DNA of 64,000 bases from Enoplolaimus lenunculus (Eukaryota > Nematoda > Enoplea > Enoplida > Thoracostomopsidae): positions 62,001 through 126,000 of the forward strand of contig JASANG010003629.1 of NCBI GenBank assembly GCA_030248215.1, written 5' to 3'. The position numbers and the translations under genes were made by a program. The notes under the pieces are model-generated. The model saw only the letters and a program-made list of their open reading frames with translations, made no database searches and was not told the origin of the DNA. This document shows positions 10,807 to 22,984 of this stretch, piece by piece. Position 1 is the first letter of the stretch; each line of letters begins with the position of its first letter.

Positions 10807-12119
10807 GTAATAGGTAAATTAGATCATATCAAACAAACACTTATATGTGATTGGCAAATCCTACCTTATATAATTAATAATAATTCAACAAACCTAATCA
10901 ATTGGCTGAACTAAATTGCATATTGATGACTGATGACTTCGATGAACCTAAAACGTATACTACACAATCGCTTCACAATAATATGACAACCGCTAGATCA
11001 TTTTCACATGAACGTCTTGTTTGAGTTCAATCAAGTGTGACTAATCCTAGTACTGAACACAACTGTACCAAAACCACACAATAAAACTCGTACTTGTTTA
11101 CGCCCCCTCGGCTGTTGTACCGCTGACAATTCGTCGCCCAAGCAAGCAACTTGTAGTCCCAAATTTCACCGACTGAACAATACGCCTTCCATCATTACGC
11201 TTCGGTTTAGGATTACGCTTAGAATCAATGTCTAAATTTATCCAAACAACACCTTAGAACACTGTTGGACAACAAGTTATAGGATGACGAATTGTCTTAG
11301 ATTCATCGTTATTTTAGCACATACATATACGCATTATACTTTATACCTGTCAGCGAATTCTAAATTGCGTGTAAAAAATTGTAGAATAATAATATCCGCG
11401 CCTATATACAACGCATATTAAAAATCTTGAATTGTAATCGCGTATATAATGATACAATATTTTGTCGCCCTTGAAATACGACTTTTTACAGCAAAGTATA
11501 CACCAACAACTCATATCCAATTGTAGATTTGGAAATTTCTGACGAAGGGAGTGGCACGATAAACATACCACACTTAAAAAGTGTCGCGAGCGAAAAGCCA
11601 AACACAATTTTAATCCAAATTTTAGCTATGATCGCTGTTTGGGAGCCATGCCTGCGTTCCCCTTGAATTCTATTTGCAAGATTAGTATTTATTACATTTA
11701 TTATAAAACAGTAACAGTTCACAGCACATTAGGGCATAGTTTAATTTTGTTTATAAATCACTACAATTTCGCTAAAACATCAAAAAATGCAATATACTAA
11801 ATACATATTATATAATGCACTTGTGTGATTTTGCATGGGCATACAACCAGGGGCGTAGTAAGGATTTGATTTAGGACAGATATAATTTCGTAAACGAAAA
11901 TCGTTTGTATTCAGAGATCAACAAGATTATACTACTAAATCCAATTAAAACTATTTTGTTGTCAACAAATTTCAAGCGGCGATATAATCATCTATTCTCT
12001 CGATTAATCCTTGTATACGCCCATGTATACAATATTGTAACAGTGAACATGGAAGGCACAATGAAATTGTTTTGTTAAAGCAAAATCATAAATCACCATA
12101 ATTATTAAGTACATATAAC
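10807..12119. other. Intergenic, little recognised
   Basis: No supported gene. About 11,190-11,250 has a few 'tacgcttaggattacgctta'-like pieces of a decayed TTAGGC element. 'gcgagcgaaaagccaaacac' at about 11,587 recurs in similar form at 14,132 and 53,276, a small repeat motif. Confidence 0.35.
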
Positions 12120-12537
12120 CAGAGTGCAACCGGAATTACAATTTACCGCAACCGGAATTTGAAAAAATTACCAGAAACGGAACCGGAAAATGAAAAATAC
12201 ATGCCAGCGAAAAATTAATTTTAATTTTCTTTTTTGCAATATTATTGGTGAAATAACCCTAGTTGGAGATAGGTATTCATGTTATCTGCTGTATTTTAGA
12301 TTTTCATAAGTCCACCGAATCCAAATCTACCTTCGATGGTTTATTTTCGGCGATTGTCAAGGTTTTACATACTATACTAATGAAATCTATTTAATTTTTA
12401 TCGCCATTTCTTAGTAAACTATCTTAAGTTCCACCGACCAAATTTTAATACCGGAATTTTTAATTCCGGTAACTATTTACCGGAACCGGAAGGTGAAAAT
12501 ATGCCGGAACCGAAACCGGAATTCCGTTTGCACCATG
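12120..12537. mobile_element. hAT-like CCGGTT MITE with exact 8-bp TSD
   Basis: 418-bp element starting 'cagagtgcaaccggaatt' and ending 'attccgtttgcaccatg', flanked on both sides by CATATAAC. An exact 8-bp duplication is the hAT superfamily signature. Interior contains many GGAACCGGAA-type hexamers, and no transposase. Confidence 0.85.
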
Positions 12538-13005
12538 CATATAACATAATGCATCCACAGGGTGTCATGCGGTAATTCACGTGCGTTGTTATACGGTGAA
12601 AGACAGCATCGGACGACGCCGAACGGCATTAAAATAGTCAAAAAGTACAGCGCCGTTCTAAAATATTTCCTGGATCGATATAAATGGTCATAGAATTACC
12701 AGTGTCGCAACGTCAAAAACTCACCCACGAGCGTAGCTAAGTGACTTCTTCAGGGGTTAGGTCTATTTTGTGATTTTTGTCCAGGTGTGTTACGGATGTT
12801 TTTTAATCTGCAACAATATAACTCGACCCTTTGACATTTTAACAAAACGCTTCTTATTTTCAACATTCAGGCCAAGCCCTTCAAACGTCGAGCTACGTAC
12901 ATCATTTCGATGAGTTATGGATGCAACACTGTAGCCAAAATTCCAATTCCGATTGCAATTTGAATACATCATAATGGTTTTAAGAAACCGCCTGGTCACC
13001 GTCGT
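12538..13005. other. Intergenic, nothing recognised
   Basis: No gene or clear repeat. A short 'tcggacgacgccgaacggc' GC-rich patch lies at about 12,610, just before the minisatellite. Confidence 0.35.
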
Positions 13006-13622
13006 ACGTCACCCGTACGGCGCCGTCCGCTATCCGTAAGGCGCCGTCCGTCATCCGTACGGTGCCGTCCGTCATCCGTACGATGCCGTCCGTCATCCGT
13101 ACGGTGCCGTCCGTCATCCGTACGGTGCCGTCCGTCATCCGTACGGTGCCGTCCGTCATCCGTACGGTGCCGTCCGTCATCCGTACGGTGCCGTCCGTCA
13201 TCCGTACGGTGCCGTCCGTCATCCGTACGGTGCCGTCCGTCATCCGTACGGTGCCGTCCGTCATCCGTACGGTGCCGTCCGTCATCCGTACGGTGCCGTC
13301 CGTCATCCGTACGGTGCCGTCCGTCATCCGTACGGTGCCGTCCGTCATCCGTACGGTGCCGTCCGTCATCCGTACGGTGCCGTCCGTCATCCGTACGGTG
13401 CCGTCCGTCATCCGTACGGTGCCGTCCGTCATCCGTACGGTGCCGTCCGTCATCCGTACGGTGCCGTCCGTCATCCGTACGGTGCCGTCCGCCATCCGTA
13501 AGGCGCCGTCCGTCATCCGTACGGTGCCGTCCGTCATCCGTACGGTGCCGTCCGTCATCCGTACGGTGCCGTCCATCATCCGTACGGCGCCGTCCGTTAT
13601 CCGGACGGTGCCGTCCGTCACC
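13006..13622. repeat. 21-bp GC-rich minisatellite, about 29 units
   Basis: Unit 'catccgtacggtgccgtccgt' less one base reads 'catccgtacggtgccgtccg'; period 21, with near-identical units in the centre and variants ('taaggcgccgtccg', 'cgatgccgtcc') near both edges. Because 21 is a multiple of three and the unit has no stop, several frames on both strands stay open for about 210 codons (TDGTVRM, SVIRTVP and others). I regard these as artefacts of the repeat, not genes. Each unit carries the palindrome CCGTACGG and about five CpGs, in contrast to the AT-rich surroundings. Confidence 0.95.
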
Positions 13623-14661
13623 GTGCATCAATTTTCCTCATATGTCGCTACACTTGACTGCATAGGCAAACAGGAAGCGCTTCGGAAATACATGCCTTAC
13701 TAAGCCAAACATATCGTGACTAAGATTTTACAATGCAATACAAAAGAGTACCTTATATAAAATGTTCATACGTAAACAAACTAATTTTAATGCTCTCCAT
13801 AGTAACCGATATCAGGGGTTGGCCTTATAGTACAAATTACAAGAACAACATACAACAGATGTATAAAATATGGGCATTGGTGCCACCAGATACAACAAAT
13901 CAAACCTGCGTAGTATAGATAGAACGATCAAATTATACAAATTAATGTATATAAAATGTAGAACAGCCAAATAATGTGGTCCGAATGTAAAAACACGAGA
14001 GCAAACACAGGAATTACGATTAGAATCTTAAAACAAACGCAGTACAATTATACACACACATGGAAGGACGATGTATGGATGATACAGAAATTCGTAACAA
14101 TAGATCGTGTGATTAGTAGTGAAAAAGCACGCGAACAAGAAGCCAAACGCAATTTTAGTAATAAAAATCAGTTCAAAATTTTTATTTTAATTCTTGTTCG
14201 AGGCTTAGGTGCAAGTGGGTAACATTGGATCCGCTAATGGAATGTAACCAATGTGAACTGCATGCTGGAACAACAAAACTGCACTAACGTTAACCGAAAT
14301 ATAAAATAAGCGTTTTGATGAAAAACGAACTAATAAATTACGGAAACAAACGTACAAACAGCAGAAACACGTTGCCGTTATTAAGCTACCTAAATCGGAA
14401 CTAAGAGCATAGCCAGGTGAGGTGGGTTTACAATCAAAACCCCCTTTGATATTTTTGTAATAAAGTCTTTCGATACATTTTCAGTCAAGAAGCCGCACCT
14501 TTTGAATACAAAACATAGAGCCGTTTTCTCAGCTATGTGTACCACAGATCACGAGTTGGTAACGTTTGTGTGACTATTGAATCAAAATTTATGGAATTCT
14601 GTTTGTTTCACGTGGCGGTTGTTTTCTAAACCACGGTTAAAAATACGCCTCCTAATTTGAG
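13623..14661. other. Downstream flank of GALNT10, no gene seen
   Basis: AT-rich with short open frames lacking splice support. 14,403-14,450 has 'agagcatagccaggtgag', possibly a trace of the CGTAGCCAG family. Confidence 0.35.
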
Positions 14662-14667
14662 TTTATT
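14662..14667 (-). promoter_or_regulatory. Possible poly(A) signal of the GalNAc-transferase gene
   Basis: AATAAA on the minus strand about 150 bp after the stop codon, within 'aataataataaactc'. Confidence 0.45.
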
Positions 14668-14818
14668 ATTATTCTTTGAAATTTAGCACATTTTTCGCAT
14701 TTAATTGGTCTGACTTACGAGCAAAATTTGATATCAGCAGCAGCGACAGATCAATTGTTTCATATTTTTACAGACTGATGACAGGTAATAGACACAATCC
14801 AGAATGCGACTTCTGATT

Positions 14819-17800
14819 CTAGTTTGCCGTCTTCCACTCTGCTAACACCGTACGATTAATATGCTGAAAAGTCCAGCGCTGCGTTGCCAAAGATCGGTCG
14901 CATGGCGACATAAATATTTCACCGCGTTCTGCATCACAATCTAGACATAAGTGTGACACCGGATGGAAAAGACTACGTTTATCGGGGTCATATACCCAAT
15001 GCTGATTTCCTTTCATACCATGACACGGAAACAATACAACTGGCGCATGATGCACCGAAGTAGACACATCAAAACATACTGATCGCGTAAACGGTCGCAA
15101 ATCTTGCCAAAACGATAGTCGCATTTTTTGCTCACCACCCCAAACTCGATCTTTGCCGGATGAAAGGCACACTTCAAGGCCAAATCGTTCTTCTTTACCA
15201 CGAAATTTTGTATCTACACACTTATCGGCGGCGTCGTTTCTGGAACAATATTATTGTGTAATTTATATTACGTGTTAAAGCCGGAACGCTCAACATGCGT
15301 ATTTTGAACATTGTTCTAACATGGGATCAACTTTGTATTGCAAACATGCGCGTGGAAAATTATACATCAGTCATACAAAAATAACACGAGGTACGTTAAT
15401 CCGCCACTGCAATAAACATGCTTTGAGATTTTCAGATGCAAATCTGACAACCACTTTAACTTGTATTGACTAGAGCGTGAAGTTTGCGGCGCCTACATTA
15501 ATTGCACTAATGACGTTCCAGCACACAGTCAAAATTATAATTAACAGAATAGCGATAATCATCCCAAGAAGATAGTAAAGACAACAGATCATGTTATAAC
15601 TTTATACGTACATGCACATCTGCGTTAAAAATATTGGAATTCAACTAAGCATTAATAGTGGCAGACATTGTTATCACCAAGTTTATTCTCGTGAAATCAA
15701 AAACATCTCAGAATCAGAGTACGAACAGCCTAAGCTAATATATTTTTGTTTTCGAAGATTTGATTTTTTCGACCTTGACTATGTCACCGTTCGCTCCCGG
15801 CCCAATCTGGCTGTCTGGGCACTTCTACTATGGCGATGGAATGAGAATTATTTAAAACATGTTATGTACCTTAATTCTCCGTTTGCTCCATCTGGCGGTT
15901 CTACGGCAGGATAATATTTGTCTTGGTCAAAGGCAACATTCTTCATATACCAGTCAAACGATTTGCATTTTAAACGCTCTCGAACTTCTCTTTGCGCAGT
16001 TAAATCGCCAGGTGAAATCTGAAGCAAGCATCTCATAATATCCGATTATTAACAACAACAATAACAACAAGAACAATAACAAAAACAACATTCATTTTCG
16101 GTCGTTTTCTTGGTCTGCTACAATAGCATTCCGGTTTGAATTTGAGCTCTATTATAACGAGTTTAATTTCATGTTAAACTGCTACCAGTAGGCAAAAATC
16201 TGCAAAGCAATTGAGGTCGTGTGAATGAAATTGAACTAAAAATGCGGATGTCAATAACATTTTGTGACAAACGGTAATAACAGCCAGCAATAAAAATCAA
16301 AAATCAAATCAGTACAAGTTAAGTCGCAACTTCTTCAATTATATAGCAGTGCTCTACACTCTCCTAACAGACCCGCTATTGCATATACATACTTTTTCGA
16401 TAGCTGGTTTACGTTTATACAAATGTTTGGCATAGTCGTCCATCCAAACGGTGGCAACACGTTTGAAGTTGCGCGAAATAAAGTCACCTTTCCCTGGATT
16501 TGGAAATGGAATATATTTGCAGCGATATATATGTCCAACACGAGAGCATGGCGCGTCAACTAAACGCCCGTGACACTGCCATATCTATAAAGCATTTAGC
16601 GTAATCTGATTACAAGGTGTCAAAAATTAAGCAATATAATGTTGACATTTTGCTACATAAAAAGCTCCAAACCAGTGATTAATCCAGACCAAAAATTACT
16701 ATGATGCGTATGACTCTGCCTAGGAACCGAGATTCGGCCTTTTACTAAGCAGCTGGAAAAGCAGGCATATAGAGCGGGGATCGAACTTCAAGCTTGTAGA
16801 TGTTAACGGGAAAGTTCTACCACTGCGCCATGTAGCCGCTTTTTCAGTGCATTTCAGTGTACTATATACGTCGAACGTATGCAGCAGGCAAGCATATTGT
16901 ATAGTGCAATAAATTTGTATATGAACACGGACAAGCATGTCTCACATGCTTATATGTCCTAATTTTCACCAAGGTCATCCCTTGACCGTACATCCTGTTT
17001 TTGTCCGAGCGCCGTGTCCAGAGCGCTGCAATTTACCACAAACAAGAATATCTCTTACGCTTACATGCCGCAATTTAATTAAGGTCGTCCATTAATCGCC
17101 CATCCTATAATCGACTGTATACCGTATTCATAGCGAGGCAATTTAACATTGCGCTCACGGCGTAGCCCCCCATGTCAGTAAGGTAAGTACGATCGGGACC
17201 GCCCAGCCTTTTTAACTAAGCAGCTGGAAAACCAGGCATATGTGGGTGAGTCTCGAACTAGCGACTAATACACACTTAGGCGAAAGCTCTGCCACTGCGC
17301 CACGCAGCACGCCTCTCCAACTGCATTCCTCGTTATGCTGCGGGCTACCATACGTACAGTGTACTGAACTATATTGCTTGTTGACATAACAGACAAGCAT
17401 AACCCTTATGCTTACAATGCTACCGGGTTATAACACACCAGCGATAAATCAAAATTTGGTTGCAGCACAGATATTTTAGATTGCTTTACAATAATTATCG
17501 CTTAAAAGTACAGCACTACTACAAACATACTACATATTACTTTTCAAAACCATATTACACAATTTAGCGATTGTACTATAACTTACCTTAAAAGATATTT
17601 CGTACTGTTCTCCGCCCCAAATATCAAGGCCTTCATCGTAACCGCCAAGCTCCCAAAACCACTTCCGGTTTATTGCAAAATAACCGCCGGCCATCACAGG
17701 ATTTGCAGATGGTTCTGTCGGAAGTTTCTGCAAAAATTTATTTTTTTTAAATAAAAGGAACTACATGTATTAAGCGAAGCTCGTTCATACTTTTATTATC

Positions 17801-20800
17801 AATCTAGATAAAGATTTCAAGTTCGTTCGCAAGTTTATAAACAATTTATTCGTTCTAATTCAGGTTTAATCAACTAAGCTAATATGCAAATTACGTTATT
17901 AGTTAGCTATTCATTTATCGGTTTTAGAGGTTTTTAAACAATTTATTCAGATTCATCACACCCATAAACCGTTTAGTGCTGAAATTACATTGCTTGTAAC
18001 CATAACAATTAGCGTAAAATAATATAAAAAGTACTAAATTAAGCTTATTTGATTATGCAAATTAGCCTGTAGCCGATACACGGTTTTAAATTTTGAACTC
18101 CAACGCCAGGCTAACACCTCAGAATAATAAGTTTTAAACAAAAAGTTTATCAAAATTCACGAAATGGTTCCGAAGATCTCCTCGGACGGAAATCAACTTG
18201 TCGACGTCCAAGTACAAACATCAAACGCTTGTTACTTTGAAGCCGTCATGGAAAGCGATTTTAGTTTGCCAAAAGCTGAATTAAAAAAGTTTAAGACAAT
18301 TTAAATATATTTCATTTATCTACTGGTGACTCGATGTTTATTGCTCTGCTGTAAAATCGCATTTCCTGAAAGCACCTTATGAACTGATGGCTTGCATACC
18401 CTATCTTCTTCGGTTAGCGGCAGCCGTTTGTAGCTCATCTCCCAATCAAACGAACCTCGTCCTCCTTCATCTTGTGTACGATATTGGAATGTATCACAAT
18501 CAATAATATCAACCAAAGGACATACTGCCGTGCGATAGTCTAACGCTATTGGTTCAATCAACGGTGGAAGCCTAAAATGAGCAAAGTTTACGTATTCTAC
18601 AGAAAAGAGGGTTGTCAAAATTGTAAATACATACGCACAAACAGGAGCTGAACAAACGAAGAATGCTTTGGCGCCAGCCAAATAGAAAACGCAAAGATAT
18701 TAAAATTGCTACAGCATAGGAATTGGTGCGTACATGAAAATTTTGCATAAAACCCATGCCTAAGACGAGGACTTCATTGCTTCAGAAACTTCATGTACGA
18801 CCAATAGAACCTAATCGGACGTAAGGCGGTCATTTCAATACAATGATATCCACGAATCAGTGGCTGTCCCGAAAACTTTTTGTCAGGACCCTTTATAGTG
18901 AATAATGCTAACGAGCTGGAAGCCGGGGGACCAAAAGCCTGTGTGTGCCCTTTGCATCCGCCAATCCAAAGAATTTTATGAGTACCTTTATAACATATTA
19001 TTTACAAAACCGCTAGTGTTCGTATGAACCTAATCAAAAATCATTCAATATAAATGCAATAACCTTCGCTTACCAGTTAACATTTGCTTCTGAATGAGAA
19101 TCTAAAAATACAAGCACTTCCGCAGTCGCGGCCCGTGCGCCATATGCTCGTGCACGGATAAGACCTTCTCGTACTTTCAACCGGACAACGTGAGCAATGG
19201 GAATATTTTCCTGCAACGCTAATAGTCACACAAATTCCCGTCACAAAAACTGACTTCTATAGCAATGCCAAACAATTGAGAACCTATGAAAATCAAACGT
19301 TCAGTTTGCAACTACCTTACTCTTGTCGTCCATCCAAATAATATTGATAAATACAGTTCTTCTTACCAATTATAAACTAATTTTTTTTACTCAAATCAGT
19401 TTCATAATTTACGTCCAAAACTACGTATATATAAATCCTAATTAATTTTATATTTATCGTTTATTCGAATCAGTATGATCTAATTATTTTTTGCCTACAT
19501 ATTTCTTGCGCAAGTTTCGTAACGGTAAGCATTTAATATGTTCGCATACTGATAAATAATCATCGAGTTCTTGCTTCAAAAATGGTTTTGTTGATGCATC
19601 GTCAACGAGAATAATCTCTTTGAGCATTTCTGGCGGGGATCGATTCAGTACACTGTAACAAGTGCGTAGTAATGTGGTCCAATGTTCGTTGTGAAACGGT
19701 ACAACAACACTAACGCTCGGTAAATACTCAAGGTAAAGCTTTTTGTTGCACTCTCGATGTCTAATATCGACCACAGACCGATTGAGTGCAATTTGGTCAC
19801 TAGCCAAAGCGTCAAAACCGTTCACACGGTACAAATCGTCTTGTTTTTTGAGCGTCGCTGCATCTTTTGGTAATGCGATTGGTTGGCCTTGTTCTCCGGG
19901 ACCTGAAGAAAACAATACAAACCAGTTGTATATATGCAAACAATTTTTTTACTATAAGTAATACGATTTCCAAAAACGTCTGAGACTCAGACAGTCAATG
20001 TGTCAATTTTAGAGTTTAAATATAACTTCTCAAAAACCAATATATACGTACTTAATTTCGATGTCCATTCTACCAGGGATGGGAGTCTCAATGAAGAAGT
20101 TGAGACTGAGACTGAGACAGTGTCAAATTGTTTGCGCCTGAGATTTGAGACTTTTTTGAGTCTCAGAAATTTTTTGCACAACACCGAAATATTTAAAAAA
20201 CCTAAATCACGAATGTGAAGGTCATATTCCGATCGAAAAATAATATGGTAAGCGTTTTCAGTTATTTGGCACAAAATATACATATGACAACAATCACATA
20301 TCAGCAAACCACACTGATTTTATATCACACAAAAAACTGCGCTGTAGCAGAATTAATGATACTGGCTGGCATAATATCGCACAATTTGCCCACGAGCCGA
20401 ACTTGCGGTCCATGGAACACGATGCGTAAATTCTAGAAATGAAAATATTTGAATATTCACCAGCCATTATCTATATAGATTCACTACAAATCCCATCTGT
20501 TGCACTTTGCCGACTCAATATTTCCCTACTTACATACACGGACTAAGGTTTTATGCGATATCGCGTTGCTAATATTCAACCACTTATTGATAAATTAAGA
20601 TCTAGCATGCTCTAAAAATACGTTACTGTTAAATTTGCATTGGTCAAGCATATATAACAATGTTATTAAATAAAAATTTTCTTGTAACAATAACAAAAAT
20701 TAATAGAACAATTTGCCACAACTGGCACTCCTGGTTAACATCAATACCGGAGTCTCAGTTTCTAAATCTGAGACTTTTCAAAAGCTGCTAATGAGACTGC

Positions 20801-22869
20801 GCGAGTTTCACGAAAAACTAACAAGCGAAGCAAGCGAGCAGCTATATATTAATTTTGCTAGGGATGTGGCGCTTAATCGGCATCGGTAATGATCGGCAAT
20901 TTTGGTGAGTATCGGCATCGGCCCTGCAAAAAATTGCCGATACTTTTTGCACATAACATTCAGTTGACATACTATCAATTTCAGTTCTTGGCGTATATAG
21001 CAGTGTGTCTAATCAGGGAACATTATCTCTCTTGCGTTTGGGTTTGAAATTTTTTAAATAAACCGTTATCGTAAAATTATATTCGTTTATGGTCCTTAGG
21101 GTTTATGTCTTCACATAATGACGTAATGTAGTATCTTATCTTTTCTTTAAGCACGATGTACCAAAGTTGGAATTGCCATCGATATCGACATCGGCATATT
21201 TTCAAAATAAGAATCGGCATCGATATTGGCAAAAATAAAAGTCTCTGTACCTCCCTATTTTTACGCGTTCTTGCTGGTTCAGCGCAGTAGATTGACAGAC
21301 AGATAATAGGGATGGACAGACGAATCCCTAGGGGGTGTATACTACTTAAATTATTAATAACCAGAACCTGATGTTAACCGGAAGCATGACCTAAATTATT
21401 GAACTGTTGGTGGTATTTTAGAACTAATTGTTAGCTCGGATTTATTTTTCGCGTCGATGTTACTTCTACTGGGAGAAAATTGCAAAATACAGCATGCATA
21501 CTGTCAGTCTAGGTATGAACCAGGACTTTAGACCTTTCTATTCAGTAGCTGGACAAGCGGGTAACGGGTGGTTTCGGACTGGCGACCTTCTACGTGTCAG
21601 GCACACGCTGTTTAGCCCACCTTTCTAACTACCTTTTTCGCCGACTATATGTACAGACCGTATGCTGCCGGCTAGCATACAACACAATGTGCATTGCATA
21701 TAAAGCATATGCACCAGGACAAGCATGTCTCACATGCTTACATGCTACAATTTTTAACAAGGACGTCCCTTGTCCGTCCACCTTATTTTCGACTGGATGC
21801 CGTGTTCATAGCGAGGCAATTTACTATTGCGCTCACGGCGTAGCCCGCATGTCAGTCTACGTGGGAACCGTGACTTCAGAGTTCAGATTTTTTTACAAAG
21901 CAGCTGGAAACGCGGGCTTAATGAGCGGGGATCGAACTTCAAGCTTGCGGATCCTTAAGCAATCGCTCTACCACTGCTCCACGAACCTCGCCTCTCTAAC
22001 TGCTTCCATCGTCGACTATACGTCGATTGTATGCTGCCAGCCAGCATACATACAGTGCACTGCATTATACTGCATGCACACATAACGGACAAGCATGTCT
22101 CACATGCTTACTTGTCTCAATATTTAACAAGGTCGTGCCTTGACCGTCCACCCTATTTTCGAGTGGATACCATGTTCATAGCGCGGCAATTAACCATTGG
22201 GCTCACGGCGTGGCCGACATGTCAGTCTAGGTAGGAACCGGGACTTCAGACCTATGCAAATCGGAGTAAGTTTCATATTTTACGATACATCGGCTCCGTA
22301 GCCATCCAGAGATTCATGATGGTATTTGGATCTCTTGAAATGGTTTTAGAAGTTTCTAGTCTTTATTATTAATTTCAGTTTTCTTATTGTTAAATAGATT
22401 TTGGGATTTCGAGCGTTTGTTTTGACTTAATTCGATTTCGCCACGTACGTATCTCTAAGATCGGTGTCCGTAAGGTAACCCTCTGAGTGCCGACTCGTAT
22501 TATTATTATTATTTGCATCTTCACTCGTGTGTCATTTTGTGACTGAACTCTTAATATTCTGAAAGAAAGGGTGTATATATTCAAGATAAAATTATATTAC
22601 CTTTGCGTTTAGCTTCCTGTCTGATAAACACATAATCGTGCCAGTCGCGTTTTGCAAGATGAGCGTAATCAATATCACCATTGGCTTTATGAGGCAAACC
22701 TTCGATAAATTGCAAAGAGTTCCGAGGAGGCACAGCTTGATCAATTTTATCAATAAGACTTTTCTGTGATGTTTTTGAATTTGAATCAGATGTTAACATA
22801 ACCATAAATGAGCCACCAATGATAAATGCAGCAGCTACCTTTATCCATTTTCCAATTCCTCTTCGCCAT
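14819..22869 (-). CDS. GALNT10: Polypeptide N-acetylgalactosaminyltransferase, GALNT10/gly-9 type; first coding exon not found
   Basis: Golgi type II membrane enzyme that adds GalNAc to Ser/Thr to start mucin-type O-glycans. Exons: 22,601-22,869 (5' limit inferred), 19,550-19,902, 19,074-19,210, 18,400-18,571, 17,587-17,727, 16,393-16,584, 15,870-16,018, 14,819-15,239; phases agree throughout, giving about 611 residues against roughly 600 for human GALNT10. Order: basic [11 protein letters not shown] and membrane anchor ([14 protein letters not shown]), [14 protein letters not shown]1 motifs FHNE, ILVDDAS and the metal-binding DSH at about 244-246, Gal/GalNAc-T motif [11 protein letters not shown] at about 343-353, GHIYR, then a ricin-type lectin domain from about 475 (CVD, QHW, LCLDCD, QRW). 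[19 protein letters not shown] and [11 protein letters not shown] point to the T10 subgroup. The second and fourth exons listed are ended at GTATGC donors because reading on adds residues the family lacks. The first listed exon starts after 'tttttctgtcag' in phase 2, so a short upstream exon must exist. Introns hold tRNA-like repeats and MITEs. Confidence 0.93.
16047..16096. repeat. AAC-rich microsatellite in an intron
   Basis: 'aacaacaacaataacaac' followed by similar AAC/AAT triplets, within the intron upstream (in gene sense) of the 15,870-16,018 exon. Confidence 0.8.
16720..17440 (-). repeat. Two tandem tRNA-like repeat units in a GALNT10 intron
   Basis: On the minus strand each unit has a tRNA-like core with an A-box-like 'tggcgcagtggtagaa/gc' and a B-box-like 'gttcgatcccc/ga(g)actc', then 'cttttccagctgctta'. 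Units start at about 16,840 and 17,315, some 475 bp apart, separated by conserved 'agacatgcttgtcc' and 'catacg' segments. The cores do not fold into a full cloverleaf, so they are SINE-like derivatives rather than tRNA genes. Confidence 0.65.
17760..18255. mobile_element. GAGCGAAGCTC-type element, worn copy
   Basis: 'tattaagcgaagctcgttc' at the left, then 'tatcggttttagaggttttt', 'aaaccgtttagtgctgaaat' and 'gtttatcaaaattcacgaa', all shared with the fuller element at 22,985-23,587. The right end is lost or blurred. Confidence 0.55.
20072..20858. mobile_element. GAGACT-rich element(s), GGGATGGGAGTCTC ends
   Basis: 'ccagggatgggagtctcaat' with 'gaagaagttgagactgagac' at the left; 'caataccggagtctcagttt' and 'gagacttttcaaaagctg' near 20,740-20,800. 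A related copy spans about 31,920-32,895 and ends 'gagaatcccatcccta'. It is not clear whether 20,072-20,858 is one element or two fragments. Confidence 0.5.
20859..21257. mobile_element. TAGGGATGTG MITE
   Basis: 399-bp element starting TAGGGATGTGGCGC and ending 'gtacctcccta', with internal 'aatcggcatcggtaatgatc' and the inverted 'gatatcgacatcggcat'. Relatives: 26,996-27,162, 33,090-33,448, 36,984-37,391 and 37,472-37,834. No open reading frame. Confidence 0.65.
21530..22260 (-). repeat. Two tandem tRNA-like repeat units
   Basis: Two units on the minus strand, cores at about 21,560-21,640 and 21,905-21,995, about 350 bp apart. The shared body includes 'gacaagcatgtctcacatgc' (an inverted repeat), 'gtatgctgccagc(t)agcatac' and 'gcgctcacggcgtag'. 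The second core has 'agcggggatcgaacttcaag' and 'gctctaccactgc' (reverse of B and A boxes). Confidence 0.65.
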
Positions 22870-22984
22870 CTGACAGAAAAACACATAAAAACGAATATAA
22901 GCGTTAAAAATACCAAATTCAAAGGAAAAAATATATATTTTTGAACTCAAATAAGCGAATAAAACCAGTCGTAGTGAGACTACA

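Noticed and set aside
13006-13622. A 213-residue protein with TDGTVRM or SVIRTVP repeats
   Set aside because: The frames are open only because the unit is 21 bp and lacks stops; several frames on both strands are equally open, and no flanking coding sequence or splice pattern supports any one of them.
13006-13622. CRISPR-like array
   Set aside because: Units are contiguous with no unique spacers, and the genome is animal.
19484-19549. Longer form of the GALNT10 exon using the later GTAGGC donor
   Set aside because: It would add [16 protein letters not shown] between LDDYLS and ENIPIAHV, which family members lack; the GTATGC donor at 19,549 gives a clean match in length.
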